Shown here piece by piece: positions 8,312 to 17,080 of a DNA stretch of 64,000 nucleotides. The translations under genes were made by a program, and so were the position numbers. The DNA comes from HK1 sp965215295 (GTDB taxonomy: Bacteria > Pseudomonadota > Gammaproteobacteria > HK1), in contig OZ244045.1 of assembly GCA_965215295.1 (NCBI GenBank), forward strand, positions 2,232,001 to 2,296,000, read 5' to 3'. The notes beneath the pieces are model-generated. The model worked only from the letters and a program-made list of their open reading frames with translations, made no database searches and had not been told where the DNA came from. The stretch's first letter is position 1; each line of letters starts with the position of its first letter.

Positions 8312-8818
8312 TCAGTACGGCAATCCGTGGGCGGACGCTCCCATGAACAGCAACATCGGAATCGACAGCAGCGTGTTCGTACGCGAGGCGAGCAGTGCGA
8401 CCCGGCGAGCCCGGTTCTTTTCCTCGTCGGAGGCGGAGACGATGCCGAGCACCTTCTTCTGGTTCGGCCAGATGAGGGCCCAGACGTTGAACAACATGAT
8501 TGTCCCGAGCCAGGCGCCCACCCCGATGACTTGGCTGGCGCCTTGCAGAGTGAAGGCGTCGACGAGACTCAGATGAGGCGAGCTTTCCAGCAACGCCGCC
8601 CCCGACAGCCAGGTCACGACCGCGCCCCAGCGGAACCAGAGAAGCGCTCGCGGTGCGACGTACTTGTTGATTGCGCCCGGACCCGGGCCGTCCTTGTCCG
8701 CATTCGCCGCGGCAATCGCGGGCACCTGCACGAAGTTGAAGTAGTAAAGCAGTCCGACCCAGGTCACGCCGGAGAGAAAGTGGATCCAGCGCTCTATCGC
8801 CAGTACTAGAACATCCAT
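8312..8818 (-). CDS. Four-helix inner-membrane protein (DUF989 / PuuD N-domain-like)
   Basis: A 168-residue membrane protein with about four hydrophobic helices: WIHFLSGVTWVGLLYYFNFV, one around WGAVVTWLSGAALL, one around IGVGAWLGTIMLFNVWALIW, and a C-terminal one around LLSIPMLLFMGASAHGLPY. W-x-H-x-x-x-G-x-x-W-x-G and the IWPNQKK segment resemble the membrane part of PuuD-type urate hydroxylases (DUF989), which often stands alone without the cytochrome c domain. Conserved His residues could bind haem. The cytochrome domain is absent, so urate oxidation cannot be claimed. 282 bases separate it from surE. Confidence 0.65.
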   Translation of the reverse strand: MDVLVLAIERWIHFLSGVTWVGLLYYFNFVQVPAIAAANADKDGPGPGAINKYVAPRALLWFRWGAVVTWLSGAALLESSPHLSLVDAFTLQGASQVIGVGAWLGTIMLFNVWALIWPNQKKVLGIVSASDEEKNRARRVALLASRTNTLLSIPMLLFMGASAHGLPY

Positions 8819-8877
8819 GGTCTGATCTCCCAGAAGTCTGTTTCAGTCACTTCCATCGGCCCGCTGCCCGAAAGGAC

Positions 8878-8955
8878 TCAAAACAGCGCAGCCAGGATCA
8901 ACGCCAGAATGACACCGCTGACGATGGTTCCGGTAATGCTGTCCAATGGGTTCAT
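8878..8955 (-). CDS. Possible 25-residue single-helix membrane peptide
   Basis: A short frame reads MNPLDSITGTIVSGV followed by ILALILAALF and a stop. GGAGG stands 5 bases before the ATG, one of the clearest ribosome binding sites in the region. The product would be a short polar N-terminus plus one transmembrane helix, like KdpF-type or cytochrome-oxidase-associated small subunits. It lies 59 bases upstream of the four-helix membrane protein on the same strand and could be its partner. No homologue is recognised; coding status rests on the binding site and the hydrophobic pattern. Confidence 0.45.
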   Translation of the reverse strand: MNPLDSITGTIVSGVILALILAALF

Positions 8956-9081
8956 GTTCCCCTCCGTCGTCGGTCTGGTCGTCCAGGTACCACCCCATGC
9001 GCTCCCCGAGCGGGAGCGCACGAAGATCATCCCCCGATTCTACGCCGGGACTCGTCCGAAATGCCATGCACGGCGGGCGAC

Positions 9082-9801
9082 TCAGCCACCTTCGAGCTGC
9101 AACCAGAGGCAGTGTCCGCCGCTCTTTTCATCGATGTCGGCGAGTCGAGCCGCATGCGCCCGGCTTTCGTCGCGGCTCGCGCGTACCACCGGAATCGAGC
9201 CGACGCTTCGCCTGCGCGATTCGCCGCGCAGAGCGCTGGCGGCCACCGTGGTCTCGCCGGCGCTGTCGAGCTCCAGCACCGCCTGGCCTCCGGTCATCGC
9301 CAGATACACGTCTGCGAGGATCTCGGCATCGAGAAGCGCACCGTGGAGCTGACGCGCCGAGTTGTCGATCCGGTAGCGCCTGCACAGCGCGTCGAGGCTG
9401 TTGCGTTGCCCGGGATGAAGCTGACGAGCCAGCGCAAGACTGTCGAGGATCCGGCAACAGCGCTCCATCCGCAGGTCCGGGTCCCCGAGCCGCGCGAGCT
9501 CGTGATCGAGGAACCCTACGTCGAACGGGGCGTTGTGGATGATGACCTCCGCACCCGAGACGAATTCCAGAATATCCGCGTGGACGTCCGCGAACCGGGG
9601 CTTGTCCTGCAGGAACTCGCGAGTGATGCCGTGCACCTCGAGCGCACCGTCGTCAATCTCGCGGTCCGGTTGAAGGTAGTAGTGGAGTGTTTGTCCGGTC
9701 AGTCGACGATTCACCAGCTCGACGCCACCGATCTCTATGACCCTGTGCCCCAGCTCGGGCTCGAGGCCCGTCGTCTCGGTATCGAGAACCACCTGTCTCA
9801 C
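9082..9801 (-). CDS. dnaQ: DNA polymerase III epsilon subunit (3'-5' proofreading exonuclease)
   Basis: 239 residues. All three exonuclease motifs of the DEDDh family are present: DTETTGLEP (Exo I, residues 7-15), HNAPFDVGFLDHE (Exo II) and HGALLDAEILADVY (Exo III, with the catalytic His and Asp). The last 60 residues form the variable tail that links epsilon to the alpha subunit. The ATG at 9801 overlaps the rnhA stop by four bases (ATGA). The dnaQ-rnhA pair is conserved in gammaproteobacteria, though here both are on the same strand rather than divergent as in E. coli. Confidence 0.95.
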   Translation of the reverse strand: MRQVVLDTETTGLEPELGHRVIEIGGVELVNRRLTGQTLHYYLQPDREIDDGALEVHGITREFLQDKPRFADVHADILEFVSGAEVIIHNAPFDVGFLDHELARLGDPDLRMERCCRILDSLALARQLHPGQRNSLDALCRRYRIDNSARQLHGALLDAEILADVYLAMTGGQAVLELDSAGETTVAASALRGESRRRSVGSIPVVRASRDESRAHAARLADIDEKSGGHCLWLQLEGG

Positions 9802-10238
9802 GACGTGCGCTCCTCGGCGGCAGAGCGAGCCAGCGCATCGGCCATCTCATTGCCTTCGTGGCCAGCGTGGCCCCTCACCCACACCCACTCGACATCATGC
9901 GGCGACGCCGCCTCGTCGAGGCGCCTCCACAGATCCACGTTCTTCACGGGCTTGCGGCCGGCGGTTCTCCAGCCCCTGCTCTTCCAGGCGCCGAGCCACC
10001 GCGTAATCCCGTTCCTCAGGTACGTCGAGTCGGTGACGAGCCTTACGCGGCACGGTCGGCGCAACGCCTTCAGCGCCTCGATCGCGGCGGTCAGTTCCAT
10101 TCGATTGTTCGTCGTGTCTTGCGAGCCTCCGCGCAGCAGCTTCTCGTGTCCGTCGCAGCGCAGTACCGCTCCCCAGCCGCCGGGGCCCGGATTTCCGCGG
10201 CACGCTCCGTCGGTGAAGATCTCGACCGCGTCACTCAC
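9798..10238 (-). CDS. rnhA: Ribonuclease HI
   Basis: A 146-residue endonuclease that cuts the RNA strand of RNA-DNA hybrids. The catalytic acids lie in TDGACRGNPGPGGWG, MELTAAIEAL, TDSTYL and RGHAGHEGNEMAD. I prefer the GTG at 10238 because AGGG lies 9 bases upstream; a TTG two codons earlier (10244) is closer to that site than usual. The start overlaps the end of the preceding methyltransferase gene, and the stop overlaps dnaQ, so the three are translationally coupled. Confidence 0.95.
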   Translation of the reverse strand: MSDAVEIFTDGACRGNPGPGGWGAVLRCDGHEKLLRGGSQDTTNNRMELTAAIEALKALRRPCRVRLVTDSTYLRNGITRWLGAWKSRGWRTAGRKPVKNVDLWRRLDEAASPHDVEWVWVRGHAGHEGNEMADALARSAAEERTS

Positions 10239-11013
10239 CGCCAAGGACCCTCGCCGACGGTCTGGCGAGCCCTACGCCGACCAGCCGCCGTCTCGGCTTC
10301 CAGCGCGAACGCACCGGCAACACCGCATTGACGCGCTTCTTCGCAAGAATGAGCTTCGCACTCGCCAGAGCCGGAGGTATCCATTCGGCGAGCGAACGCC
10401 CTCGGGATCGCCAGGGAAGCACTCCGTGTTCCGACGCGAAGCAGGGGCGCTGATCGACGATGTCGAACCCGAGCAGGCCGAGCCAGTCGCGCAATCGCCC
10501 CGTTCCGAAGTAGGTACCGCACCACGGCGCACCCGCCGCACGATACCTGAACACACGCCGCAGTCCGATGATGCTCACCGGGTTGAATCCCAGGACGACG
10601 AGGCTGCCTTCCGGGACCAGCACGCGGGACGACTCCCTGAGCGCCTCGTGAGGCCGGGATTCGAACTCCAGCACATGAGGCAGAATGACCACGTCCACCG
10701 CATGAGAGTCGATCGGCAACGACGTTGCGGCCCCCGTCACGAGCGGATACGAATTGTGCGGCGCACCGCCGTCGATGTCGACGACCGTGCGACCCGGAAT
10801 GCGGCTCGCACTCAGGAGATCCACTCCTGCGAGGTCCCCGACCTGGAGGCAGTGGTAGCCGAAGAGATTGCCCACCGCGGCATGCACACGTTCGACCTCC
10901 ATCCGGAGCAACCCCGTTCCGGCGGGGCTTTGCATCCACCGTGCGAGCCCCGACCGCAACGGTGACGCGACATGTCGGCTTCGCATTCGGCGAGCGTTGG
11001 CGATCTCGTTCAT
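10231..11013 (-). CDS. SAM-dependent methyltransferase (YafS-like position)
   Basis: A 260-residue class I methyltransferase fold. The N-terminal part (GNLFGYHCLQVGDLAG) lacks a textbook Gly-rich motif I; the central part (SLPIDSHAVDVVILPHVLEF, then LVPEGSLVVLGFNPVSI) matches the Methyltransf_11 pattern. The substrate is unknown. Its position, upstream of rnhA-dnaQ and divergent from mltD, matches E. coli yafS. The ATG at 11013 (MNEIANARRM) gives a normal length; the frame stays open further upstream but runs antisense to mltD. The 142-base gap to mltD should hold divergent promoters; I see no convincing pair. Confidence 0.8.
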   Translation of the reverse strand: MNEIANARRMRSRHVASPLRSGLARWMQSPAGTGLLRMEVERVHAAVGNLFGYHCLQVGDLAGVDLLSASRIPGRTVVDIDGGAPHNSYPLVTGAATSLPIDSHAVDVVILPHVLEFESRPHEALRESSRVLVPEGSLVVLGFNPVSIIGLRRVFRYRAAGAPWCGTYFGTGRLRDWLGLLGFDIVDQRPCFASEHGVLPWRSRGRSLAEWIPPALASAKLILAKKRVNAVLPVRSRWKPRRRLVGVGLARPSARVLGGE

Positions 11014-11155
11014 CAGGACGCCATTATGCGGCAAAACCGCGGTGGTCCACTTGGGCCGCCCCGGATTCGTCCTCCCCTCCCGGCAGTGTTCTTGACCGGA
11101 CCGGTGCCGATCCATAGCATTGCGGACCGTCTCGCAGCCGCGTGGTGTGCTTGTG

Positions 11156-13129
11156 ATGCCAGGAACCGGCACGCCCGAGGGCGTGGCATCGATCGCTCCG
11201 ACCTCTTCCGTTCTCCGGCGTGGAGCCCGGGCGAGCGCCCGGGTGCCGGCCGCGTTCCTGTGGGCGTCGATCATGCTGGCGGGGTGCACCTCGCAGCCGT
11301 CCGGCCCGGATCTCTCCGCGAACGCGAAACCGGGATATCCCGTGTCCGGCACGGGGAGGAGCGAGCCGGACCCGCCCCCGACGAGCGAGACGGCGCGCAA
11401 CAGGCGCGACCAGCTCCCGGCAACCGGGAGTCGTCCCCAAGTACCGATGGAACTGGCCACCATCGGCATGCCCGGACGTGATGCCGCAACGAGACGGCCG
11501 GAACCGCGCGCCGACAGGGACGCGGCGGTCCCCCGCGACTCGTGGACACGCATTCGCGACGGTCTGGCCTTTCCGCACTCGATGAACTCGCGAGTCGAAC
11601 GCGAGATCGACTGGTATCGAAAGCACCCGAACTATCTCCGTCGCGTGACCGAGCGGGCGCGGCCGTACTTGGCATACATCGTGCGGGAAGTCGACAAGCG
11701 TGGAATGCCCATGGAGTTCGCGTTGTTGCCGGTCGTCGAGAGTGCGTTCCGGGTACGCGCGTACTCTCGAGCCGGTGCGTCGGGCCTGTGGCAGTTCATG
11801 CCATCGACGGGAAGGCGATACGGACTGAAGCAGAACTGGTGGTACGACGGGCGCCGCGATGTCGTCGCATCGACCCGTGCCGCACTCGACTACCTGACGA
11901 TGCTCCTGGAAGAGTTCGACGGCGATCCGTTGCTTGCGGTCGCCGCATACAACTGGGGTGAAGGCAACGTCAGGCGCGCGATGTCCCGGAATCGTGCGCG
12001 AGGGAAGCCCACGGACGTCTGGTCTCTGAGACTCCCCAGGGAAACACGGTCCCACGTATCTCGCCTGCTCGCGATCTCCGAGATCGTCGAGGACCCGGAC
12101 CGGTACGGCGTCACCCTCGACCCGATTCCTGACCGCGTGTCTTTTCGGCCGGTCGCTCACGACGGCCAGATCGACCTCGGCATCGCGGCGGCTCTCGCCG
12201 GCATTACGCTCGAAGAAGTCCGCCAGCTCAATCCGGGTTTCAAGCGGTGGGCCACCGATCCGGCCGGTCCACACCGGCTGCAGCTTCCCGCCCACACCGT
12301 CGAGCGGTTCAGAGCGGGACTTGCGGAGACTCCGACCGGGAAGCGGATGCGCTGGGAGCGCCACAGGATCGCGTCCGGAGACACGCTCGGCGCCATCGCC
12401 AGACGCTACGGAACCAGTGTCGCGGCATTGAAAGACGCCAACCGGCTCGCCTCCGACCTGATTCGCGCCGGACGCGATCTCCTGGTGCCTGTCCCGATCG
12501 CAACGTCGGAGGCGTTCCGGCACGACGGTACGATGCAGGCGCGGCTCGGCCCCGGGGCAACCGAGGGACCGATCGAAACGATCCACCACGTACGCAGCGG
12601 GGACAGCCTGTGGCGGATTGCGCGCAACCATGGGGTCGACATGAAGCAGCTTGCGGCGTGGAACGATCTGTCGATGACGACGGTCCTCCGGCCGGGGCAA
12701 CGGCTCACCGTGTACCGCCGAAACGGCAAGTCCCTCAATGCCCGTACCTCCGGGCCGACGGCGGGGCCGCTCGATGCGTCATCCTCGACCGGCGTCCATG
12801 TGGTCGGATACGGCGATACGCTCTCCGCAATCGCGAAGCGGCATGGAACGACCGTACTCGAACTCGCCGAACTCAATCGCATCAACGAGAGCGCGATCCT
12901 GAGACCGGGCCAGGAGTTGCGCCTGATGCCGGCCGTGGACTCGAACGGCTCCGGAGGCCGTGAGCGCATTCGATACCGAGTCAAACGCGGCGATTCACTC
13001 TGGGAGATCTCGCGGCGATTCGGGGTGTCCGTCGCCAGCTTGCGCAAATGGAACCAGCTCCCGAAGGGCGATCTGCTGATGCCCGGACGCGAGCTCGACG
13101 TGCATCTGACGCACGCACCCGCGATCTGA
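11156..13129 (+). CDS. mltD: Membrane-bound lytic murein transglycosylase D with four LysM domains
   Basis: 657 residues. The lipobox ASIMLAGC near residue 40 marks it as a lipoprotein. The SLT catalytic domain has its Glu in PVVESAFRVRAYSRAGASGL (about 195) and the AAYNWGEGNV motif. It cleaves the MurNAc-GlcNAc bond with 1,6-anhydro product formation. Four C-terminal LysM repeats (about 402, 477, 548 and 605 onward, each starting like YRVKRGDSLWEIS) bind glycan; E. coli MltD has fewer. The start is uncertain: the ATG at 11156 gives a plausible signal peptide, and a TTG at 11120 is possible. Confidence 0.93.
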   Translation: MPGTGTPEGVASIAPTSSVLRRGARASARVPAAFLWASIMLAGCTSQPSGPDLSANAKPGYPVSGTGRSEPDPPPTSETARNRRDQLPATGSRPQVPMELATIGMPGRDAATRRPEPRADRDAAVPRDSWTRIRDGLAFPHSMNSRVEREIDWYRKHPNYLRRVTERARPYLAYIVREVDKRGMPMEFALLPVVESAFRVRAYSRAGASGLWQFMPSTGRRYGLKQNWWYDGRRDVVASTRAALDYLTMLLEEFDGDPLLAVAAYNWGEGNVRRAMSRNRARGKPTDVWSLRLPRETRSHVSRLLAISEIVEDPDRYGVTLDPIPDRVSFRPVAHDGQIDLGIAAALAGITLEEVRQLNPGFKRWATDPAGPHRLQLPAHTVERFRAGLAETPTGKRMRWERHRIASGDTLGAIARRYGTSVAALKDANRLASDLIRAGRDLLVPVPIATSEAFRHDGTMQARLGPGATEGPIETIHHVRSGDSLWRIARNHGVDMKQLAAWNDLSMTTVLRPGQRLTVYRRNGKSLNARTSGPTAGPLDASSSTGVHVVGYGDTLSAIAKRHGTTVLELAELNRINESAILRPGQELRLMPAVDSNGSGGRERIRYRVKRGDSLWEISRRFGVSVASLRKWNQLPKGDLLMPGRELDVHLTHAPAI

Positions 13130-13201
13130 ACCCGAGGGCGGTGGGAGCCCTTGTGAAGCGATACGATTCCGGCTCCGATTCTCCATCCGAAACAGTCGGC
13201 A

Positions 13202-13984
13202 ATGTCTCTTCTCGACGGTAAACGAGCCCTCGTTCTGGGGGTTGCGAGCAATCGCTCGATTGCCTGGGGAATCGCGCGTGCGATGCATCGCGAGGGCGCC
13301 GAGCTGGCATTCGCATGCCAGAACGAGCGTTTCGGGAAACGTGTCGCCAAGCTGGCGGCCGAGGCGGGCTCGAACATCGTTCTGGAATGCGATGTCGCGC
13401 ACGATTCCGAGATCGAACGCATGTTCGAGGCGTTGCGCGCGTACTGGGACACGCTCGACATCGTCGTCCACGCAATCGCGTTCGCACCACGCGAAGCGCT
13501 GCATGGCGACTATCTCGAGTCCCTCACCCGGGATGCGCACTCGATTGCACACGACGTGAGCGCATACAGCTTCGCCGCACTCGCCAAGGCGGCACGACCC
13601 ATGATGCAGGGGCGTAGCGGCGCTCTGCTGACTTTGACCTATCTCGGCGCCAATCGAGTCATCGCGAACTACAACGTGATGGGTGCCGCCAAGGCGAGCC
13701 TGGAAGCAAACGTGCGCTACGTTGCCGCGGCACTGGGTCCCGAAGGCATCCGGGCGAACGCCATATCCGCCGGCCCGATCAAGACCCTGGCCGCGGCCGG
13801 CATTTCCGACTTTCGCGAAATCCTCGCACAGGTCGAAACCAGGGCCCCTCTGCGGCGCAACGTCACGATCGATGACGTGGGAAACGCCGCGGCGTTCCTG
13901 TGCTCGGACCTCGCGGCGGGCATCACCGGCGAAGTCGTCCACGTCGACGCCGGTTTCGGCATGATGGGCATGTCCATGCCGTAA
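13202..13984 (+). CDS. fabI: Enoyl-[acyl-carrier-protein] reductase (NADH)
   Basis: A 260-residue short-chain dehydrogenase that catalyses the last reduction in each fatty-acid elongation cycle. The N-terminus MSLLDGKRALVLGVASNRSI carries the FabI-type nucleotide motif G-x5-S-I-A-x-G. The active-site pair is Tyr156 and Lys163, in YNVMGAAK. AISAGPIKTLAAAGI is the flexible substrate loop region bound by triclosan-type inhibitors. It ends VHVDAGFGMMGM. It lies 72 bases after mltD and precedes an HNH nuclease gene. Confidence 0.95.
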   Translation: MSLLDGKRALVLGVASNRSIAWGIARAMHREGAELAFACQNERFGKRVAKLAAEAGSNIVLECDVAHDSEIERMFEALRAYWDTLDIVVHAIAFAPREALHGDYLESLTRDAHSIAHDVSAYSFAALAKAARPMMQGRSGALLTLTYLGANRVIANYNVMGAAKASLEANVRYVAAALGPEGIRANAISAGPIKTLAAAGISDFREILAQVETRAPLRRNVTIDDVGNAAAFLCSDLAAGITGEVVHVDAGFGMMGMSMP

Positions 13985-14085
13985 CGGACCGCCGGCGGAT
14001 GTCCGGGCTGCTCCGATTGATGCAGAATACCGACACTTCCCACAAAGAACCCTCCCGCGCACCGGCCGACATCGCGAATCCAGTC

Positions 14086-14655
14086 ATGGACCCTCTCATC
14101 CTCCGACTCGACATCGCGGGCCGGCCTCAGCGCTGGGTCCCTTGGCAGGATGCGGTGGTTCTGCATTCGCGGGAGATGATCGCCTGGACCGCAGGCGAAC
14201 GGACCTTCACCTTCTACGGCGGCATCAACCGGCTCAGCGGATGCCGGTCGCGAATTACCGTCAACTCGATCATCGCGGTGCGCGGCTACTCCCGCAACAT
14301 CGACGGCGAGCGGCTGGTGCCGCCGCTGTCGAACCGCGAGCTGTTCCTGCGCGATGAACACCTGTGCATGTACTGCGGACAGCAGTTTCCCGATTCCCTG
14401 CTCACCCGCGATCACCTCATGCCTCTCTCGCGGGGCGGTACCGATTGCTGGAGCAACGTCGTGACCGCCTGTCGCGGATGCAACCACGCCAAGGGGTCGC
14501 GCACACCCGAGGAAGCGGGAATGGGCTTGCTGGCGGTGCCGTACGTCCCGAATCGCGCGGAGTATCTGGTCCTGTCGAACCGGCGAATCCTCGCCGACCA
14601 GATGGAATTCCTGAAGAAGCGCTTTCGCAGATCGAGCCGATTGCGCGCCGCGTGA
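14086..14655 (+). CDS. HNH endonuclease family protein
   Basis: About 189 residues. The HNH core reads LCMYCGQQFPDSLLTRDHLM, then SRGGTDCWSNVVTACRGCNH, giving the ββα-metal motif with two CxxC zinc knuckles. The N-terminal part (MDPLILRLDIAGRPQRWVPW) is a conserved domain in a widespread group of small proteobacterial HNH proteins of unknown role that are not tied to restriction systems. The start is uncertain: conservation begins at the ATG at 14086, but in-frame ATGs at 13999 and 14020 are equally possible and no good ribosome site marks any of them. It converges with ppiD, 24 bases apart. Confidence 0.85.
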   Translation: MDPLILRLDIAGRPQRWVPWQDAVVLHSREMIAWTAGERTFTFYGGINRLSGCRSRITVNSIIAVRGYSRNIDGERLVPPLSNRELFLRDEHLCMYCGQQFPDSLLTRDHLMPLSRGGTDCWSNVVTACRGCNHAKGSRTPEEAGMGLLAVPYVPNRAEYLVLSNRRILADQMEFLKKRFRRSSRLRAA

Positions 14656-14679
14656 CGACCTTTCCCGTGAAGCGTGCGC

Positions 14680-16599
14680 TCAGCTTTCCGGATTCTGCTC
14701 GACAATCCTTACGTCCGCCGCCTGCCGGCGGCCGCGGACGAACGCATCGAGCATGCTCCGGCCGTCGTCGGATTCCAGGGCTTGCCGCATGGTGCGGGTT
14801 TCATCGTCGCTCATCGAGGAGATGTCGCCTTCGTCCACGCTCGACAGCGACACGATGACGAAATCCCCACCGCCATCGACCGTCCCGTCGAACTGCGGGG
14901 CCCCGGAGCCGGGGCGAGGCATGCGAAACGCGAGCTCGGTCAGTTGCCGGGCGAGTCCACCGCCGGTCCGGCCGACATCCTCGAACCGGCTCCATTCGAG
15001 TCCGGCATCGGCCGCCACCGCATCCGCATCCCGCCCGCCGCGCAAGTCGGCCAGCAATGCACGCCCACGTTCGGTCACCGCCCCGCGTCTTGCTTCGGCC
15101 TTCATGGCGGCAACGATGTCGGCCTGCGCCTCCTCCAGGGTGAGCTGGCGCGAAGGCTCGTGATCGAATACACGCATGACGACGATCCGGCCCGATTCGA
15201 ACTCGATGGGCTCACTGTTGTTGCCCTCATCAAGCACCTCGCTCGAAAACGCCGCCGCCACCACCACAGGCTGCGAAGCGACCGGATCATCCGATTGTCC
15301 GTCGCGCGTCACCGGACCGGTTTCCCGAATCGTCAACCCGAGCTCCCGTGCGCCGGCCTCGAGTGATTCGGGATGCTCGTAGGTGACGTTGGCAAGCGTC
15401 TCCACGCGCTCCACGAAAATCCGCTCCGCTTCCCGTGACTGGTACTGGGCGAGCACCTGATCGCGAACCTCTTCGAACGTTGCGCCGCGGGACCCCTGAA
15501 CCGACGTTACCTTGATCAGGTGCCATCCGAAGCTCGACCGTACCGGAGCGCTCAGCTCGTCCGGGGCAAGGGCAAACGCCGCCTCTTCGAATTCGGGGAC
15601 CATCATTCCGCGCTCAATGAAACCGAGCGCTCCGCCGGCCGCCGCGGACCCCGGGTCGTCGGAGTTCTCCCTCGCCAGATCCTCGAACGACTCGCCGGCG
15701 GCGATTCTGTCCGCCAGCGCAGCCAACCGCTCTCGCGCCTGTCCGTCCACGTCCGTTCCCGCATCGGGCGGGACGGAAACCAGAATGTGGGAGGCTTCAC
15801 GCTTCTCAGGCGTGACGAACCGTTCCGGTTCGGCTTCGAACAGGGCACGAAGTTCCACGTCGTCCGCCTTGATGCCGGCAGCGATTTCATCCAGGGCGAT
15901 TTCCAGGTAGCGCAGCCGCAGACGCTCCGGAGCCGTGTACTCGTCGCGGCGCTGTTCGAAGTGCGCTCGAATCTCGGAATCGGCCGGCTCCGGACTCTCG
16001 AAATCGGTGGACGGGATGGTGAGCAGCGAGAACGTACGCGTCTGCAGACGGACCCGCACCGCGTCACGCAACTCGCTCCCGGAGACGAATTCCGACCCGG
16101 ATATGCCGAGGGCGATTTGCTGCTCGATCAACGAGCGCCTGAGGTCTTCCTCGAACGCGCCGGGAGAATAGCCTTGGCCCCGCAGCCAGCCTTCGTAGAC
16201 ATCCTGCGAAAATCCGCCGGCGCCGGACTGGAAAACTTCCTGGGTCCGGATGGAACTCGCAAGCTGTTCGTCACCCACCCGCATGCCCATGGCAATCCCC
16301 GATCCGACGAGGACTTCGGAATCGATCATCCTGTCGAGCACCTCGCGACGCAGTCGCGCCTCTTGGTCCGCATCGATGATCCCGGTGCCGAGAGCAGCCT
16401 GAAGCTGCTGACGGTGACGTGCATAGAACCGCTGGAAGTCGTAGTGCCCGATCTCCGCATCGTCGACGGTCGCCACCGCCACGCTGCTGTCGGGAGTCAC
16501 GTACTGGTGGATCCCCCAGAGCGCGAACGGAATGCTGATGAGAATCACGATCCCCCACGCTATCCAGCCGGTCGCGTTGTCTCGAATGAACTGGAGCAT
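14680..16599 (-). CDS. ppiD: Periplasmic folding chaperone / peptidyl-prolyl isomerase PpiD
   Basis: 639 residues. A single N-terminal membrane anchor (WIAWGIVILISIPFALWGI, about 12-30) holds the protein at the periplasmic face near the Sec translocon. A SurA-like N-domain follows (VLDRMIDSEVLVGSGIAMGM), then one parvulin domain (ASHILVSVPPDAG to SSFGWHLIKVTSVQGSRG). E. coli PpiD's parvulin domain has little isomerase activity, so chaperoning is the likelier role. The start is the ATG at 16599 (MLQFIRDNATGW). It follows the lon block as in E. coli, but hupB, normally between lon and ppiD, is not there; two tRNA genes are. Confidence 0.92.
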   Translation of the reverse strand: MLQFIRDNATGWIAWGIVILISIPFALWGIHQYVTPDSSVAVATVDDAEIGHYDFQRFYARHRQQLQAALGTGIIDADQEARLRREVLDRMIDSEVLVGSGIAMGMRVGDEQLASSIRTQEVFQSGAGGFSQDVYEGWLRGQGYSPGAFEEDLRRSLIEQQIALGISGSEFVSGSELRDAVRVRLQTRTFSLLTIPSTDFESPEPADSEIRAHFEQRRDEYTAPERLRLRYLEIALDEIAAGIKADDVELRALFEAEPERFVTPEKREASHILVSVPPDAGTDVDGQARERLAALADRIAAGESFEDLARENSDDPGSAAAGGALGFIERGMMVPEFEEAAFALAPDELSAPVRSSFGWHLIKVTSVQGSRGATFEEVRDQVLAQYQSREAERIFVERVETLANVTYEHPESLEAGARELGLTIRETGPVTRDGQSDDPVASQPVVVAAAFSSEVLDEGNNSEPIEFESGRIVVMRVFDHEPSRQLTLEEAQADIVAAMKAEARRGAVTERGRALLADLRGGRDADAVAADAGLEWSRFEDVGRTGGGLARQLTELAFRMPRPGSGAPQFDGTVDGGGDFVIVSLSSVDEGDISSMSDDETRTMRQALESDDGRSMLDAFVRGRRQAADVRIVEQNPES

Positions 16600-16751
16600 G
16601 GGATCAACCCCGGTGCGGCGCACGCCGGCGCATCGATTGGACACGGCCAACGGGCCCGGAGTTCGACCGGCGCCGAAGGGTGGCGCCGAGGGTCCGTGCG
16701 CAAGGGGAAACGCGTCCGCCGGGGGGAACGCAGTCACCGTGGTGAGTCGGG

Positions 16752-16828
16752 TGGCGGAGTGGACGGGACTCGAACCCGCGACCCCCGGCGTGACAGGCCG
16801 GTATTCTAACCAACTGAACTACCACTCC
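16752..16828 (-). tRNA. tRNA-Asp (GTC)
   Basis: A 77-base cloverleaf. The acceptor GGAGTGG pairs with CCACTCC, the discriminator is G and CCA is encoded. Anticodon GTC is at 16792-16794 in the loop CTGTCAC. D arm AGTTCAGTTGGTTAGAAT and T arm GGGTTCGAGTCCC are normal. The sequence is very close to E. coli tRNA-Asp. It lies 25 bases after tRNA-Val. Confidence 0.97.
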
Positions 16829-16853
16829 GAAAATCTGCTGCCGGACCGAAACC

Positions 16854-16929
16854 TGGTGGGTGCTGAGGGGTTCGAACCCCCGACCTTCGCCTTGTAAGGG
16901 CGACGCTCTCCCTGCTGAGCTAAGCACCC
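16854..16929 (-). tRNA. tRNA-Val (TAC)
   Basis: A 76-base cloverleaf. The acceptor GGGTGCT pairs with AGCACCC, discriminator A, encoded CCA. The anticodon loop CTTACAA gives TAC. The D arm is AGCTCAGCAGGGAGAGC and the T arm GGGGTTCGAACCCC. It is the first of a tRNA-Val/tRNA-Asp pair sitting between lon and ppiD. Confidence 0.97.
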
Positions 16930-17080
16930 GGAAGGCGCCGGGAGTCTACGGCAACTTCCGGGGGTCGACCAGACACCCCGCAGGCGTCGTGCGCACCGGT
17001 GGTGCGGCTGGATCCTCGCCGCCTTCGCATGCGGATATATAGCAAGCGCCTGAAACCACTGTCAACGATCGACGTTGCGG

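Noticed and set aside
9061..10965. A 634-codon plus-strand frame opposite dnaQ, rnhA and the methyltransferase
   Set aside because: All three minus-strand genes carry complete catalytic motifs; this frame is their shadow.
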